Source of the DNA: JAEUNJ01 sp052035955
GTDB taxonomy: Bacteria > Pseudomonadota > Gammaproteobacteria > Burkholderiales > Rhodocyclaceae
DNA length: 64,000 bases
Assembly (NCBI GenBank): GCA_052035955.1
Contig: JBPOHD010000037.1
Span: 32,085-96,084, forward strand
Direction: 5' to 3'
Shown here: positions 48,721 to 56,985 of the stretch, piece by piece
How the letters are laid out: each line of letters starts with the position of its first letter
How positions within the stretch are numbered: the stretch's first letter is position 1
The notes under the pieces: model-generated
The model's database searches: none
Told to the model about the DNA's origin: nothing
The model's input: only the letters and a program-made list of their open reading frames with translations
Program-made: the position numbers and the translations under genes

Positions 48721-49935
48721 TCAGGGACGGCGGCGAGCCAGGACCGCCACGACAGGCGCGAGCAGACATCCGATGCCCAGACTGCCGCAAGCCAGCAACC
48801 ACGCGGCGCCGCTGCCGGCGCCTCCCGCCAGGTCGAGGACGAATCCGAAAACGAAAGGGCCGAGAAAGCCGGCGCCGAACCCGAACAGGGAATAGACCGC
48901 CAGGGCTCCCCCGCGGCGCGTGGGATCGGTCGCGGCCACCAGGCCCGCTGTCAGGGCCGCCGAATCGGCCATGATGGCGACATTGTAGAGGAAGAGGACC
49001 GCCAGCAGGATCCAGGGCCAGGGCAGGGCAGCACCCAGCACCCAGGCGAGGAGGCCGGAGGTCGCCATCACGGCGAGGATGAAGCGGCGGCGGCCGACCC
49101 GGCCGGCGATTTCGTTGCCGAGGATGCTGGCGGGAATTCCCACCAGATTGACCACGGCGGCCGCATTGGCGGCGGCAAGGGGAGACGAACCGCCCGCGGA
49201 GGCCGCGGAATAAGCCACCAGGGCGACGATCCAGGAGCGCAATCCGAACAGTTCCCAGCAATGGACGGCATAGCCTGCGACGAAGCCGAGGGTGGCCGGT
49301 TCGCGCAGGACGCGGAACTGGCTGAAGACGGAGGACCGGTGGCCGCCGGCATGGGGCGCCACGGGTGCCAGCCCGGCCAGTACCAGCACTCCGGCCAGGG
49401 CGGGACCGCCGGCGGCGACGAGTACGGCCGCTTGCCACCCCAGCCGGGCGGCGACGAAGCCGGTCAGGGCATAGGAAAGGCTGGCGCCGATGCCGAAGGT
49501 CGAGGTGTAGAAAGCGATGTGGCGGGGCTGGCGCGGTCCTCCGACGCGATCCGTCATGGCCTTGAGACCCGGCATGTAGCTGCCCGCCAGCCCGGCTCCG
49601 GCCACGGCCTGGAAGAGGATCGCCGCCACGGTACCGCGGGCGAACAGGGCAAAGCCGAGCGTGCCTGCGGCGGCAAGCAGGCAGGACAGGAAATAGACCC
49701 GCCGCGCGTCCACCCGGTCGGTCAGGCCCGACAGCCAGGAGACGGCCACCATGTAGCCCGCGAAGTAGGCCCCGCCGATGGCACCGGCTTCCGTGCCCGA
49801 GAGTCCCCATGCCCGTTCCAGTTCCGGCAGCAGTGCGGGCCAGGTGGCAAAACCCGTCATGCTGAGGACTTCCGCCCCGCAGAGCAGGGCCACGGGACGG
49901 GCGGACGGCAGCTTCCCGGCGCTGCCGTCGCTCAT
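48721..49935 (-). CDS. MFS transporter
   Basis: This encodes 404 residues with about 12 hydrophobic segments. The first half has the MFS loop-2/3 signature region (SWLSGLTDRVDARRVYFLSCLLAAAGTL) and AGSYMPGLKAMTDRVG; the second half has NLVGIPASILGNEIAGRVGRRRF. It looks like a drug/metabolite:H+ antiporter of the 12-helix type (YbfB/CynX-like). The substrate is unknown. It is one base after the thioesterase gene on the same transcript. Confidence 0.82.
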   Translation of the reverse strand: MSDGSAGKLPSARPVALLCGAEVLSMTGFATWPALLPELERAWGLSGTEAGAIGGAYFAGYMVAVSWLSGLTDRVDARRVYFLSCLLAAAGTLGFALFARGTVAAILFQAVAGAGLAGSYMPGLKAMTDRVGGPRQPRHIAFYTSTFGIGASLSYALTGFVAARLGWQAAVLVAAGGPALAGVLVLAGLAPVAPHAGGHRSSVFSQFRVLREPATLGFVAGYAVHCWELFGLRSWIVALVAYSAASAGGSSPLAAANAAAVVNLVGIPASILGNEIAGRVGRRRFILAVMATSGLLAWVLGAALPWPWILLAVLFLYNVAIMADSAALTAGLVAATDPTRRGGALAVYSLFGFGAGFLGPFVFGFVLDLAGGAGSGAAWLLACGSLGIGCLLAPVVAVLARRRP

Positions 49936-49936
49936 T

Positions 49937-50407
49937 TCACGCCTTCAGCTTCTCGAGGCAGGCCCGGATCGCCGGCGGGATCGCCGTCGGCTTGTCCTTT
50001 TCCCTGTCGACGAAGACGTGCACGAAGTGGCCAGTGGCCGCCGGCTTGTCCTCGCCCTGGCGGAAGAGGGCGATTTCGTAGCGCACCGATGAATTGCCCA
50101 GGTGGCCGACCCGCATTCCGGCGTCGATGCTTTCGGGAAACGTGATCGGCCGGTGAAAGCGGCACTGGGTCTCGACCGCGTACCCGACCACCCTTCCGTC
50201 ATGGATGTCGAGGCCGCCTTCCCGGATCAGGTACTCGTTGATGACGGTGTCAAAGTAGCTGTAGTAGACGACGTTGTTGACGTGGCCATAGACGTCGTTG
50301 TCCATCCAGCGGGTGGGAATGACCAGGAAATGGCGGAACCCCTTGCGGGAATCGACGCGGGGCTCCGCTGGAATGTGGGGGGTCAGTGAATTGGGGTTGT
50401 GACTCAT
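49937..50407 (-). CDS. Hotdog-fold acyl-CoA thioesterase
   Basis: This encodes 156 residues; GGAGG lies nine bases before the ATG at 50407. The 4-hydroxybenzoyl-CoA thioesterase/YbgC-type hotdog marks are TRWMDNDVYGHVNNVVYYSYFDTVINEYLI, with the catalytic Asp and the HVNN motif, and ETQCRFHRPITFPESIDAGMRVGHLGNSSVRYEIALF. It cleaves acyl-CoAs; chain preference is unknown. It heads a unit with the MFS carrier and GST. Confidence 0.88.
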   Translation of the reverse strand: MSHNPNSLTPHIPAEPRVDSRKGFRHFLVIPTRWMDNDVYGHVNNVVYYSYFDTVINEYLIREGGLDIHDGRVVGYAVETQCRFHRPITFPESIDAGMRVGHLGNSSVRYEIALFRQGEDKPAATGHFVHVFVDREKDKPTAIPPAIRACLEKLKA

Positions 50408-50452
50408 CGTGCGCCTCCGGGAGAACGGAGCGCACGATGATACCAAGCGCGC

Positions 50453-50656
50453 TTACGCCTGGGACCTGTAGATGCTCGCCAGATAGGCTTCGGGGTCGAT
50501 TTCGCGGTCGTTGCCGGCGGCCGACACGGCCTCCTGGAGTCCGAGCTGCAATTCCGGCTGCGGCGGAAGCCAGCCGGCGTTCAACACCTCGTCCTCGTAG
50601 CGCCCGAATTCGTCCTCGTAGATTTTTCCGCTGCTCATGTCCATCACCACGATCAT
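50453..50656 (-). CDS. Small conserved-looking hypothetical protein
   Basis: This encodes 67 residues with a strong ribosome site (AAAGGAG, six bases before the ATG). It starts MIVVMDMSSGKIYEDEFGRYEDEVLNAGW, ends DPEAYLASIYRSQA and is acidic. It has no membrane segment and no Cys. The compact composition and the good ribosome site argue that it is real, but I do not recognise the family. It lies between the thioesterase and the AmpG-like gene, on the same strand as both. Confidence 0.6.
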   Translation of the reverse strand: MIVVMDMSSGKIYEDEFGRYEDEVLNAGWLPPQPELQLGLQEAVSAAGNDREIDPEAYLASIYRSQA

Positions 50657-50745
50657 GTCCGGCTCCTTTCCGATACGGCAGGGGGACGCTTTCAGTGTAA
50701 CGAGGCATGCGGCAAAAAGTTGAAGCCTTCAGGAAAGGGCGTGCG

Positions 50746-52014
50746 CTATTTCACGTCGCTGTTGCTTTCCCGCCACGGCGCGACGCGAACCAGCAGGACC
50801 ATGCCGGGAGCCGCCAGGATGGTGCAGAGCACAAAGAAGGCGGGCCACCCCATCTGCTCGACCATCCACCCGGCAGCCGAGTTGATGAAGGTCCGCGGCA
50901 CGGCGGCCAGGCTGGTGAACAGGGCGAACTGGGTCGCGGTATACGCGGGGTGTGTGGCCCGGGCGATGAAGGCGACGAAGGCCGCCGTGCCCAACCCGAC
51001 CCCCAGCGCCTCGGCACCGATGACCAGGGCCAGCAGCATCCTGTCGCCGGCCTCCACGACCGTGCGCGGCCCCAACCAGGCGAGGGCGGCGAAACCGAGG
51101 ATGGCCGCCCATTGCACGAATCCGAAGACCCAGAGCGCCCGGTTGATTCCCAATCGCAGCATCCAGAGTCCGCCGAGCAGGCCGCCGAACACCGATGGCC
51201 AGAGGCCCGCATGTTTCGCCACCAGGCCAATGTCCAGCTTGCTGTAGCCCATGTCCAGGTAGAAGGGCGTCGCCAGCGAGGTGCAGAGGGAATCGCCGAG
51301 CTTGTAGAGGAAGATGAAGGCCAGGATGCCCAGGGCCGGGCCCCATCCCTGGCGTCCGATGAATTCCCGGAAAGGTTCCACGACGGCATCCCGCAGGCTG
51401 CGCGGCGTCCTCCCGTCGGCCGCCGGCTCGGTCACCAGGAGGGCCAGCAGGAGGCCCGGCGCCATGAAGGCCGCGGTGATCCAGAACACCTGGTCCCAGG
51501 GGAGGGTTTCGGCCAGGATCAGGGAGAGGGAACCCGGCACCAGGCCGGCGACCTTGTAGGCGTTCACATGGACCGCGTTTCCAAGGCCCAGCTCGACATC
51601 CGGCAGCAGTTCGCGCCGGTAGGCGTCGAGCACGATGTCGAGCGTCGCGGACATGAACGCGAGGGTGACCGACAGCCAGACCACGGTGGCGAGATGGTCC
51701 CGGGGGGAGCGCTCGCCCAGCATGCCGATGGCGACGAACACGCCGAGGCCGGCGAGCAGCATCCAGCCCCGGCGTCGCCCCAGCAGGGGCAACCGATAAC
51801 GATCGAGGAACGGCGCCCAGAGGAACTTCCACGTGTAGGGAAACTGGATCAGGGCAAAGGCGCCGATGATCCGCAGGTCGATGCCTTCGGTCTTCAGCCA
51901 GGCCGGGAGGAGATTGAAGATCAGGAAGAGGGGAAGGCCGGAGGTGAAACCGGTGACGACGCAGATCAGCATCCGCCGCGTCAGCAGCGCGGCGAGCCAG
52001 GGAGGCAGGGACAT
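50746..52014 (-). CDS. ampG: AmpG-like muropeptide/MFS permease
   Basis: This encodes 422 residues and about 12 membrane segments. Marks are GFTSGLPLFLIFNLLPAWLKTEGIDLRIIGAFALIQFPYTWKFLWAPFLDRY, RRGWMLLAGLG and DIVLDAYRRELLPDVELGLGNAVHVNAYKVAGLVPG. These match AmpG, which imports anhydro-muropeptides for cell-wall recycling. Related family members carry acetyl-CoA or siderophores, so the substrate is not certain. It is 53 bases before the GGDEF gene on the same strand. Confidence 0.85.
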   Translation of the reverse strand: MSLPPWLAALLTRRMLICVVTGFTSGLPLFLIFNLLPAWLKTEGIDLRIIGAFALIQFPYTWKFLWAPFLDRYRLPLLGRRRGWMLLAGLGVFVAIGMLGERSPRDHLATVVWLSVTLAFMSATLDIVLDAYRRELLPDVELGLGNAVHVNAYKVAGLVPGSLSLILAETLPWDQVFWITAAFMAPGLLLALLVTEPAADGRTPRSLRDAVVEPFREFIGRQGWGPALGILAFIFLYKLGDSLCTSLATPFYLDMGYSKLDIGLVAKHAGLWPSVFGGLLGGLWMLRLGINRALWVFGFVQWAAILGFAALAWLGPRTVVEAGDRMLLALVIGAEALGVGLGTAAFVAFIARATHPAYTATQFALFTSLAAVPRTFINSAAGWMVEQMGWPAFFVLCTILAAPGMVLLVRVAPWRESNSDVK

Positions 52015-52067
52015 GGGGCGATCTTGACAGCCGGGGGCAGCGGAGCCGGTGACCGGCGGGGGCCGCT

Positions 52068-53054
52068 TCACCGGCGGGCGGCGGCGCTCGCCAGGGTTCC
52101 GGTCAGCAAGCTGATCTCCACCCTGTCGCGGCCCGCGTTCTTCGCCCGGTACAGGGCATCGTCGGCGGCGTGGAACAGGGATTCCAGGCTCATCCCGGGA
52201 AACCACTGGGCAACGCCCGCCGAAAATGTCAATGGAATTCTCGTGCCATCGGCCAGGGGAACCGGGGCGGCGGCGAGGATCTCCCGCAGTCGCTGGGTGG
52301 TATGGGCGGCGAGCTGGGCCTCGGTCGCCGGCATGAGAAGGACGATCTCCTCGCCCCCGTAGCGGGCCGAGAGGTCGGTGGAACGCAGGTGCTGGCGCAG
52401 CAATGCCCCGAGGTGGCGCAGGGCCTGGTCGCCGGCCGCATGGCCCCAGGTGTCGTTGACCCGCTTGAAGTGGTCGATATCCAGGATCACCAGGGAAACC
52501 TGCTGACCGATGCGCTCGCTGAGTTCCAGTTGTTTCGGGAATATCTCGTCGAGCCAGGCGCGGTTGCGCAGGCCGGTGAGGGCGTCGTACTCGGCCTTCT
52601 CCCGGTAATGCCTCTGCATCTCGAGGCTGGAGAGGATGATGGCGTTGTTCTGGCGGATGCGGTCGGCCAGGATGTGCAGGAGATTGGCGCCCACGGCCGG
52701 CTGCTGGGCCACCATGCGCCACATCAGGTCGCGGGTGATGGCGAGCAACCGGCAGGCTGTGGCCGCCACCACATAGGCGGAGGGCGGACGGGTATCGATG
52801 ATGGACAGTTCGCCGACGCAGTCGCCGGGCTTGAGCGTCACCAGCGGATTGCCCGGTCGAGGCTCCAGGCAGACCAGCAATTGGCCGTCGAGGAGGATGT
52901 AGACGACGTCGTTCTGGCGCAAAGGATCCAGCAGTACCTCGCCCGGCGCCAGATCGGTCGTCGCCGCGGTCTCCAACTCGCCGGCCAGCAACTTGCGGTC
53001 GACGGATGCGAACAGGGGACAACGGTCGAGGATGTCGGCGAGGGGCTGGATCAT
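52068..53054 (-). CDS. Diguanylate cyclase with cyclic-nucleotide-binding domain
   Basis: This encodes 328 residues from ATG 53054; a TTG at 53066 is less likely. The N-terminal cNMP-binding domain (about 15-130) has GEVLLDPLRQNDVVYILLDGQLLV and KPGDCVGELSIID. A coiled linker leads to the GGDEF domain with YDALTGLRNRAWLDE, LVILDIDHFKRVNDTWGHAAGDQALRHLG and the active loop SARYGGEEIVLLMPAT. The loop reads GGEEI, an accepted active form, and no RxxD inhibitory site is visible. It would make c-di-GMP under control of cAMP or a similar ligand. That is notable because a class III cyclase lies 10 kb away. Confidence 0.9.
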   Translation of the reverse strand: MIQPLADILDRCPLFASVDRKLLAGELETAATTDLAPGEVLLDPLRQNDVVYILLDGQLLVCLEPRPGNPLVTLKPGDCVGELSIIDTRPPSAYVVAATACRLLAITRDLMWRMVAQQPAVGANLLHILADRIRQNNAIILSSLEMQRHYREKAEYDALTGLRNRAWLDEIFPKQLELSERIGQQVSLVILDIDHFKRVNDTWGHAAGDQALRHLGALLRQHLRSTDLSARYGGEEIVLLMPATEAQLAAHTTQRLREILAAAPVPLADGTRIPLTFSAGVAQWFPGMSLESLFHAADDALYRAKNAGRDRVEISLLTGTLASAAARR

Positions 53055-53091
53055 GGCGGGGCCCAAGGGGAGTCAGCCGGGAATTGTAAGT

Positions 53092-53111
53092 AAAAACCCC
53101 GGAAACCGGAG
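53092..53111 (-). terminator. Rho-independent terminator of the gntR-crotonase unit
   Basis: On the minus strand, CTCCGG-TTT-CCGGGG forms a six-base stem with one wobble pair and is followed by TTTTTA. It lies 35 bases after the crotonase stop. Confidence 0.6.
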
Positions 53112-53145
53112 GGAGACGCAGCGCGCCGCGTCGCCGGCGGCGGGC

Positions 53146-53928
53146 TCAGCGGCCCTGGAATTCCGGTCGGCGCTTTGCCAGGAAGGCGGCCAGGCCTTCG
53201 CGGTAATCGTGGCTGTCGAGGAAAGCGAAATTTTCGCGCACCTCGGCTTCGGTCAGCGGCGGCACGGTCGCCGTCAGGCGGCGGACCAGGCGCTTGTGGG
53301 CGCGGGCGGCCAGGGGCGCGCCGGCGGCGATGCGGCGCGCGGTCGCCGCGGCCTCCGTCGCCACCGCCTCGTCGGCGACGACCCGTGTCAGCAGTCCCTT
53401 CTCGTAGGCCTCCCGCGCCGTCAGGATGCGTCCCTCGAGGAGGATCTCGAGGGCGACGGCCGGGCCGGCCAGGGCCACGAGGCCGACCAGCTCCGAATGT
53501 GCCATGGTGAATCCGAGCTTCATGATGGGGGCGCCGAAGCTCGCCCCTTCACCCGCGATGCGCAGGTCGCAGGAGGCGGCGATCTCCAGGCCGCCCCCGA
53601 TGCAGGGGCCGCGAATCTCGGCGACCACCGGATGGAGGCAGCGGGCCACCGCGTCGAGGGCGCCGGCCACCCATTCGCCGTGGTAGGTCAGGGCCTTCTC
53701 GTAGGTATCCCGGACGGTCAGGAACTCCTCGATGTCGCCCCCGGCCGCGAACGCCTGCCCCTCGCCGCGGATGATCACGCAGCGCAGGTCGGCTGCGGCC
53801 GAAAGGGCGTCCATGACTTCCTTCAGGCGGCGCCACATGGCGGCCGTCACGGCATTGAGCTTGTCGGGATTGAAGAGGGTGACCGTTGCGACGACCCCGT
53901 CCCGCTCGACCAGGATGTCCGGACTCAC
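53146..53928 (-). CDS. Enoyl-CoA hydratase/isomerase family protein (crotonase)
   Basis: This encodes 260 residues from a GTG that overlaps the gntR stop by four bases. The crotonase fold is clear: ILVERDGVVATVTLFNPDKLNAV, the oxyanion-hole GEGQAFAAGGDIEEF and VAEIRGPCIGGGLEIAASCDLRIAGEGASFGAPIMKLGF. The first catalytic Glu (GGGLEIA) is kept, but the second acidic residue of classical hydratases (FGxPE) is Ile here. Its reaction may be isomerisation, decarboxylation or another crotonase chemistry. Next to the methylmalonyl-CoA block a YgfG-like methylmalonyl-CoA decarboxylase is a possibility, but not shown. Confidence 0.8.
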   Translation of the reverse strand: MSPDILVERDGVVATVTLFNPDKLNAVTAAMWRRLKEVMDALSAAADLRCVIIRGEGQAFAAGGDIEEFLTVRDTYEKALTYHGEWVAGALDAVARCLHPVVAEIRGPCIGGGLEIAASCDLRIAGEGASFGAPIMKLGFTMAHSELVGLVALAGPAVALEILLEGRILTAREAYEKGLLTRVVADEAVATEAAATARRIAAGAPLAARAHKRLVRRLTATVPPLTEAEVRENFAFLDSHDYREGLAAFLAKRRPEFQGR

Positions 53929-54608
53929 TGGGGTGTCGGTCGATGCAGGCGGGCCAGGGCGGCGCGCCCGGAGAGGATGTGCTGGTGCATGAGGCGGCCG
54001 GCATCGTCCGCATCGTGGCGCCGGATGGCGTCGAGGACGGCCCGGTGCTCGGATAGGGACTGGCGCAGGCGGCCGTCTAGGCGCAGGGAATCCCGGCGGG
54101 TCAGCTTGATGAACTTGCGCGTGTCGGCGATCAGCTGGTTCAGCCAGCGGTTGCCGGCCAGTTCCTGCAGGATGGCATGGAACAGCTGATTCGCCTCGAA
54201 GAAGCGATCCGCGTCTCCAGCCGCCGCATGGCGTTCCAGGTCCACATGGACCGTTTCCAGGCGACGGACGTCGTCCGCCGTGGCCTTGACGGCGGCCTCG
54301 GACGCGCAACGCCCCTCGAGGAGGGCCATCACCGGGAAGATCTCGTCCAGGTCCTGCTCCGACAACTGGGCGACATAGCAGCCCCGCCGGGGCCTCAACT
54401 CCACCAGGCCCTCGGAGGCCAGGACCTTCAGGGCCTCCCTCAGCGGCGTCCTGGAAATCCCGAATTCGGCGGCGATCGCCTGTTCGTCCACCCAGGCGCC
54501 CGGCGGCAACTGATGCGAATAAATCCGGGATCGCAGTTCCTCGGCGACCTGCTCGTAAAGCGCGGGGGCGGACAGCGAGAGTGGGCTGCCGGATTCTCTT
54601 GCATTCAT
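53925..54608 (-). CDS. GntR-family regulator, FCD (FadR-like) subfamily
   Basis: This encodes 227 residues from ATG 54608 (231 if GTG 54620 is used). The N-terminal winged helix-turn-helix has LYEQVAEELRSRIYSHQLPPGAWVDEQAIAAEFGISRTPLREALKVLASEGLVELRPRRGCYVA. The C-terminal FCD ligand domain has the usual Asp/His metal site in FFEANQLFHAILQELAGN, SLSEHRAVLDAIRRHDADDAGRLMHQHILSG. It is divergent from mcm, and the palindrome at 54606-54629 covers its start codon. The likely ligand is an acyl-CoA or organic acid tied to propionate metabolism. Confidence 0.88.
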   Translation of the reverse strand: MNARESGSPLSLSAPALYEQVAEELRSRIYSHQLPPGAWVDEQAIAAEFGISRTPLREALKVLASEGLVELRPRRGCYVAQLSEQDLDEIFPVMALLEGRCASEAAVKATADDVRRLETVHVDLERHAAAGDADRFFEANQLFHAILQELAGNRWLNQLIADTRKFIKLTRRDSLRLDGRLRQSLSEHRAVLDAIRRHDADDAGRLMHQHILSGRAALARLHRPTPQ

Positions 54609-54629
54609 AATTATGTGCACAGTATTATG
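54606..54629. promoter_or_regulatory. GntR operator candidate: 24-bp near-palindrome
   Basis: The outer arms CATAAT and ATTATG are perfectly inverted, the centre TGTGCACA is fully symmetrical, and 20 of 24 positions are symmetrical overall. It covers the gntR start codon and a -10 region. TTGACA (minus strand, 54648 to 54643) is an excellent -35 for gntR, so binding should repress gntR. The same site lies 178 bases upstream of mcm and could also control the divergent operon. Confidence 0.65.
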
Positions 54630-54806
54630 CCCGGGAATCGCCTGTCAAGGGGCGCGCGCGGGAGCCGGGGACGATGCGGGCGTTTCGCGCCGCGCCGGGA
54701 ATCCTGCGTTTCGGTTGTAGGATCGGTCGCGATGGCGCAACATGCCGTCGCGTCCCGCGCCGTTCCCCGACGAGGCCGACAGCCCAGCTTCCCGAAAGGA
54801 ATAGAC

Positions 54807-56972
54807 ATGAGCAAGCATCCCGAAGCCAATATCCCTTCCCTGGAGGCCTGGGCAAAGGCGGCAGCCAAGGCTGCCCCCGGCGGCGATCCGGGCAGGCTCG
54901 ACTGGATCACCCCCGAGGGACTGCGGGTCAAGCCCCTGTATACGAAAGCCGACGTGGAGGGTCTGCCCTACGCCGACACCCTCCCCGGCTTCGAACCTTT
55001 CCTGCGCGGACCCCAGGCCACGATGTACGCCGTCCGGCCGTGGACCATCCGCCAGTACGCCGGCTTCTCGACCGCGGAGGAATCGAACGCCTTCTACCGC
55101 AAGGCCCTCGCTGCCGGCGGCCAGGGCGTTTCCGTCGCCTTCGACCTGGCCACCCACCGGGGCTACGACTCGGACAACCCCCGGGTGGTCGGCGACGTCG
55201 GCAAGGCCGGCGTCGCCATCGACTCGGTGGAGGACATGAAGATCCTCTTCGACGGCATTCCCCTCGACAAGATCTCCGTCTCCATGACCATGAACGGCGC
55301 CGTGCTGCCCGTGCTCGCCGGCTACGTGGTGGCGGCCGAGGAACAGGGCGTGGCCCAGGACAAGCTCTCCGGGACCATCCAGAACGACATCCTCAAGGAG
55401 TTCATGGTCCGCAATACCTACATCTACCCGCCGGAACCCTCGATGCGCATCGTCGCCGACATCATCGAGTACACGGCGCACAAGATGCCGAAGTTCAATT
55501 CCATCTCCATCTCCGGCTACCACATCCAGGAGGCGGGGGCGAACCAGACCCTGGAACTGGCCTTCACGCTGGCCGACGGCATGGAATACGTCCGTTCGGC
55601 CATGTCCCGCGGCATGGACGTGGACGAGTTCGCCGGCCGGCTCTCCTTCTTCTTTGCCATTGGCATGAACTTCTACCTGGAGGTCGCCAAGCTGCGGGCG
55701 GCGCGCCTGCTCTGGTGGCGGATCATGAAGGAGTTCGGCGCCAAGAACCCGAAATCCATGATGCTGCGCACCCATTGCCAGACCTCGGGCTGGTCCCTGA
55801 CCGAGCAGGACCCCTACAACAACGTCGTTCGCACGGCCATAGAAGCCATGGCGGCGGTGTTCGGCGGCACCCAGTCCCTGCACACCAATTCCTTCGACGA
55901 AGCCATCGCCCTGCCGACCGACCACTCCTCCCGCATCGCCCGCAACACCCAGATCCTGGTCCAGGAAGAAACCCACATCTGCAACGTGATCGATCCCTGG
56001 GCCGGGTCCTACATGATGGAGAAGCTCACCCAGGACATGGCGGACATGGCCTGGGGCATCATCGAGGAAGTCGAGAAGATGGGCGGCATGACCAAGGCCG
56101 TCGCCTCCGGCTGGGCAAAGCTCAGGATCGAAGCCAGCGCCGCCGAGAAGCAGGCCCGCATCGACTCCGGCAAGGAAGTCATCGTCGGCGTCAACAAGTA
56201 CCGGCTGGACAAGGAATCGGCCATCGACATCCGCGAGATCGACAACAGCGCGGTGCGCGATTCCCAGATCGACCGCCTGCGGCAGATCCGCGCCGGCCGC
56301 GACCAGGCCGCCGTGGACAAGGCCCTTGCGGCCCTGACCGCCGCCGCCGAGTCCGGCCAGGGCAACCTCCTCGAGCTGACCATCCAGGCCACCCGCCTGC
56401 GTGCCACCGTCGGCGAGATCTCCGACGCCCTGGAAAAGGTCTGGGGCCGGCACCGGGCCACCGGCCAGCTCGTCTCCGGCGTCTACTCGGCGGCCTTCGG
56501 CGAGGGCGGCCCGATCGCGGACATCCAGCGGCTGGTGGACGAATTCGCCGCCGCGGAAGGGCGCCGCCCCCGCATCATGGTCGCCAAGCTCGGCCAGGAC
56601 GGCCACGACCGGGGCGCCAAGGTGGTGGCCACGGCCTTCGCCGACCTGGGCTTCGACGTGGACCTGGGTCCGCTCTTCCAGACCCCGGCCGAGGCGGCAC
56701 GGCAGGCCGTCGAGAACGACGTCCACGCCATCGGCGTGTCGACCCTGGCCGCCGGCCACAAGACCCTGGTGCCGCAACTCGTCGAGGCCCTGAAGAAGGA
56801 AGGGGCCGAGGACATCGTCGTCTTCGTCGGCGGCGTCGTCCCGGCCCAGGATTACGACTATCTCTTCAAGGCCGGCGCCAAGGGCGTCTTCGGACCGGGC
56901 ACGCCGATTCCCCAGGCGGCCCAGGAGGTCCTGCGGGCCATCCGCGCCGCCCGCCTGCCGGCCACGGCCTGA
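54807..56972 (+). CDS. scpA: Methylmalonyl-CoA mutase, single-chain form
   Basis: This encodes 721 residues, with AAAGGA before the ATG. It interconverts succinyl-CoA and (R)-methylmalonyl-CoA using adenosylcobalamin. The substrate TIM-barrel has FDLATHRGYDSDNPRV, ISVSMTMNGAVLPVLAGYVVAAEEQG and RTHCQTSGWSLTEQDPYNN. The C-terminal B12 domain starts at RIMVAKLGQDGHDRGAKVVA, with the lower-ligand motif DGHDRG, then GPLFQTPAEAARQAVENDVH. Both domains are on one chain, as in homodimeric mutases. meaB follows after 13 bases. No cobalamin riboswitch was seen in the leader. Confidence 0.96.
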   Translation: MSKHPEANIPSLEAWAKAAAKAAPGGDPGRLDWITPEGLRVKPLYTKADVEGLPYADTLPGFEPFLRGPQATMYAVRPWTIRQYAGFSTAEESNAFYRKALAAGGQGVSVAFDLATHRGYDSDNPRVVGDVGKAGVAIDSVEDMKILFDGIPLDKISVSMTMNGAVLPVLAGYVVAAEEQGVAQDKLSGTIQNDILKEFMVRNTYIYPPEPSMRIVADIIEYTAHKMPKFNSISISGYHIQEAGANQTLELAFTLADGMEYVRSAMSRGMDVDEFAGRLSFFFAIGMNFYLEVAKLRAARLLWWRIMKEFGAKNPKSMMLRTHCQTSGWSLTEQDPYNNVVRTAIEAMAAVFGGTQSLHTNSFDEAIALPTDHSSRIARNTQILVQEETHICNVIDPWAGSYMMEKLTQDMADMAWGIIEEVEKMGGMTKAVASGWAKLRIEASAAEKQARIDSGKEVIVGVNKYRLDKESAIDIREIDNSAVRDSQIDRLRQIRAGRDQAAVDKALAALTAAAESGQGNLLELTIQATRLRATVGEISDALEKVWGRHRATGQLVSGVYSAAFGEGGPIADIQRLVDEFAAAEGRRPRIMVAKLGQDGHDRGAKVVATAFADLGFDVDLGPLFQTPAEAARQAVENDVHAIGVSTLAAGHKTLVPQLVEALKKEGAEDIVVFVGGVVPAQDYDYLFKAGAKGVFGPGTPIPQAAQEVLRAIRAARLPATA

Positions 56973-56985
56973 GGCGCCACCGCCG

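Noticed and set aside
54630..54806. Cobalamin riboswitch ahead of the mutase gene
   Set aside because: No B12-box-like sequence or multi-stem structure was seen; the leader is GC-rich and unremarkable.
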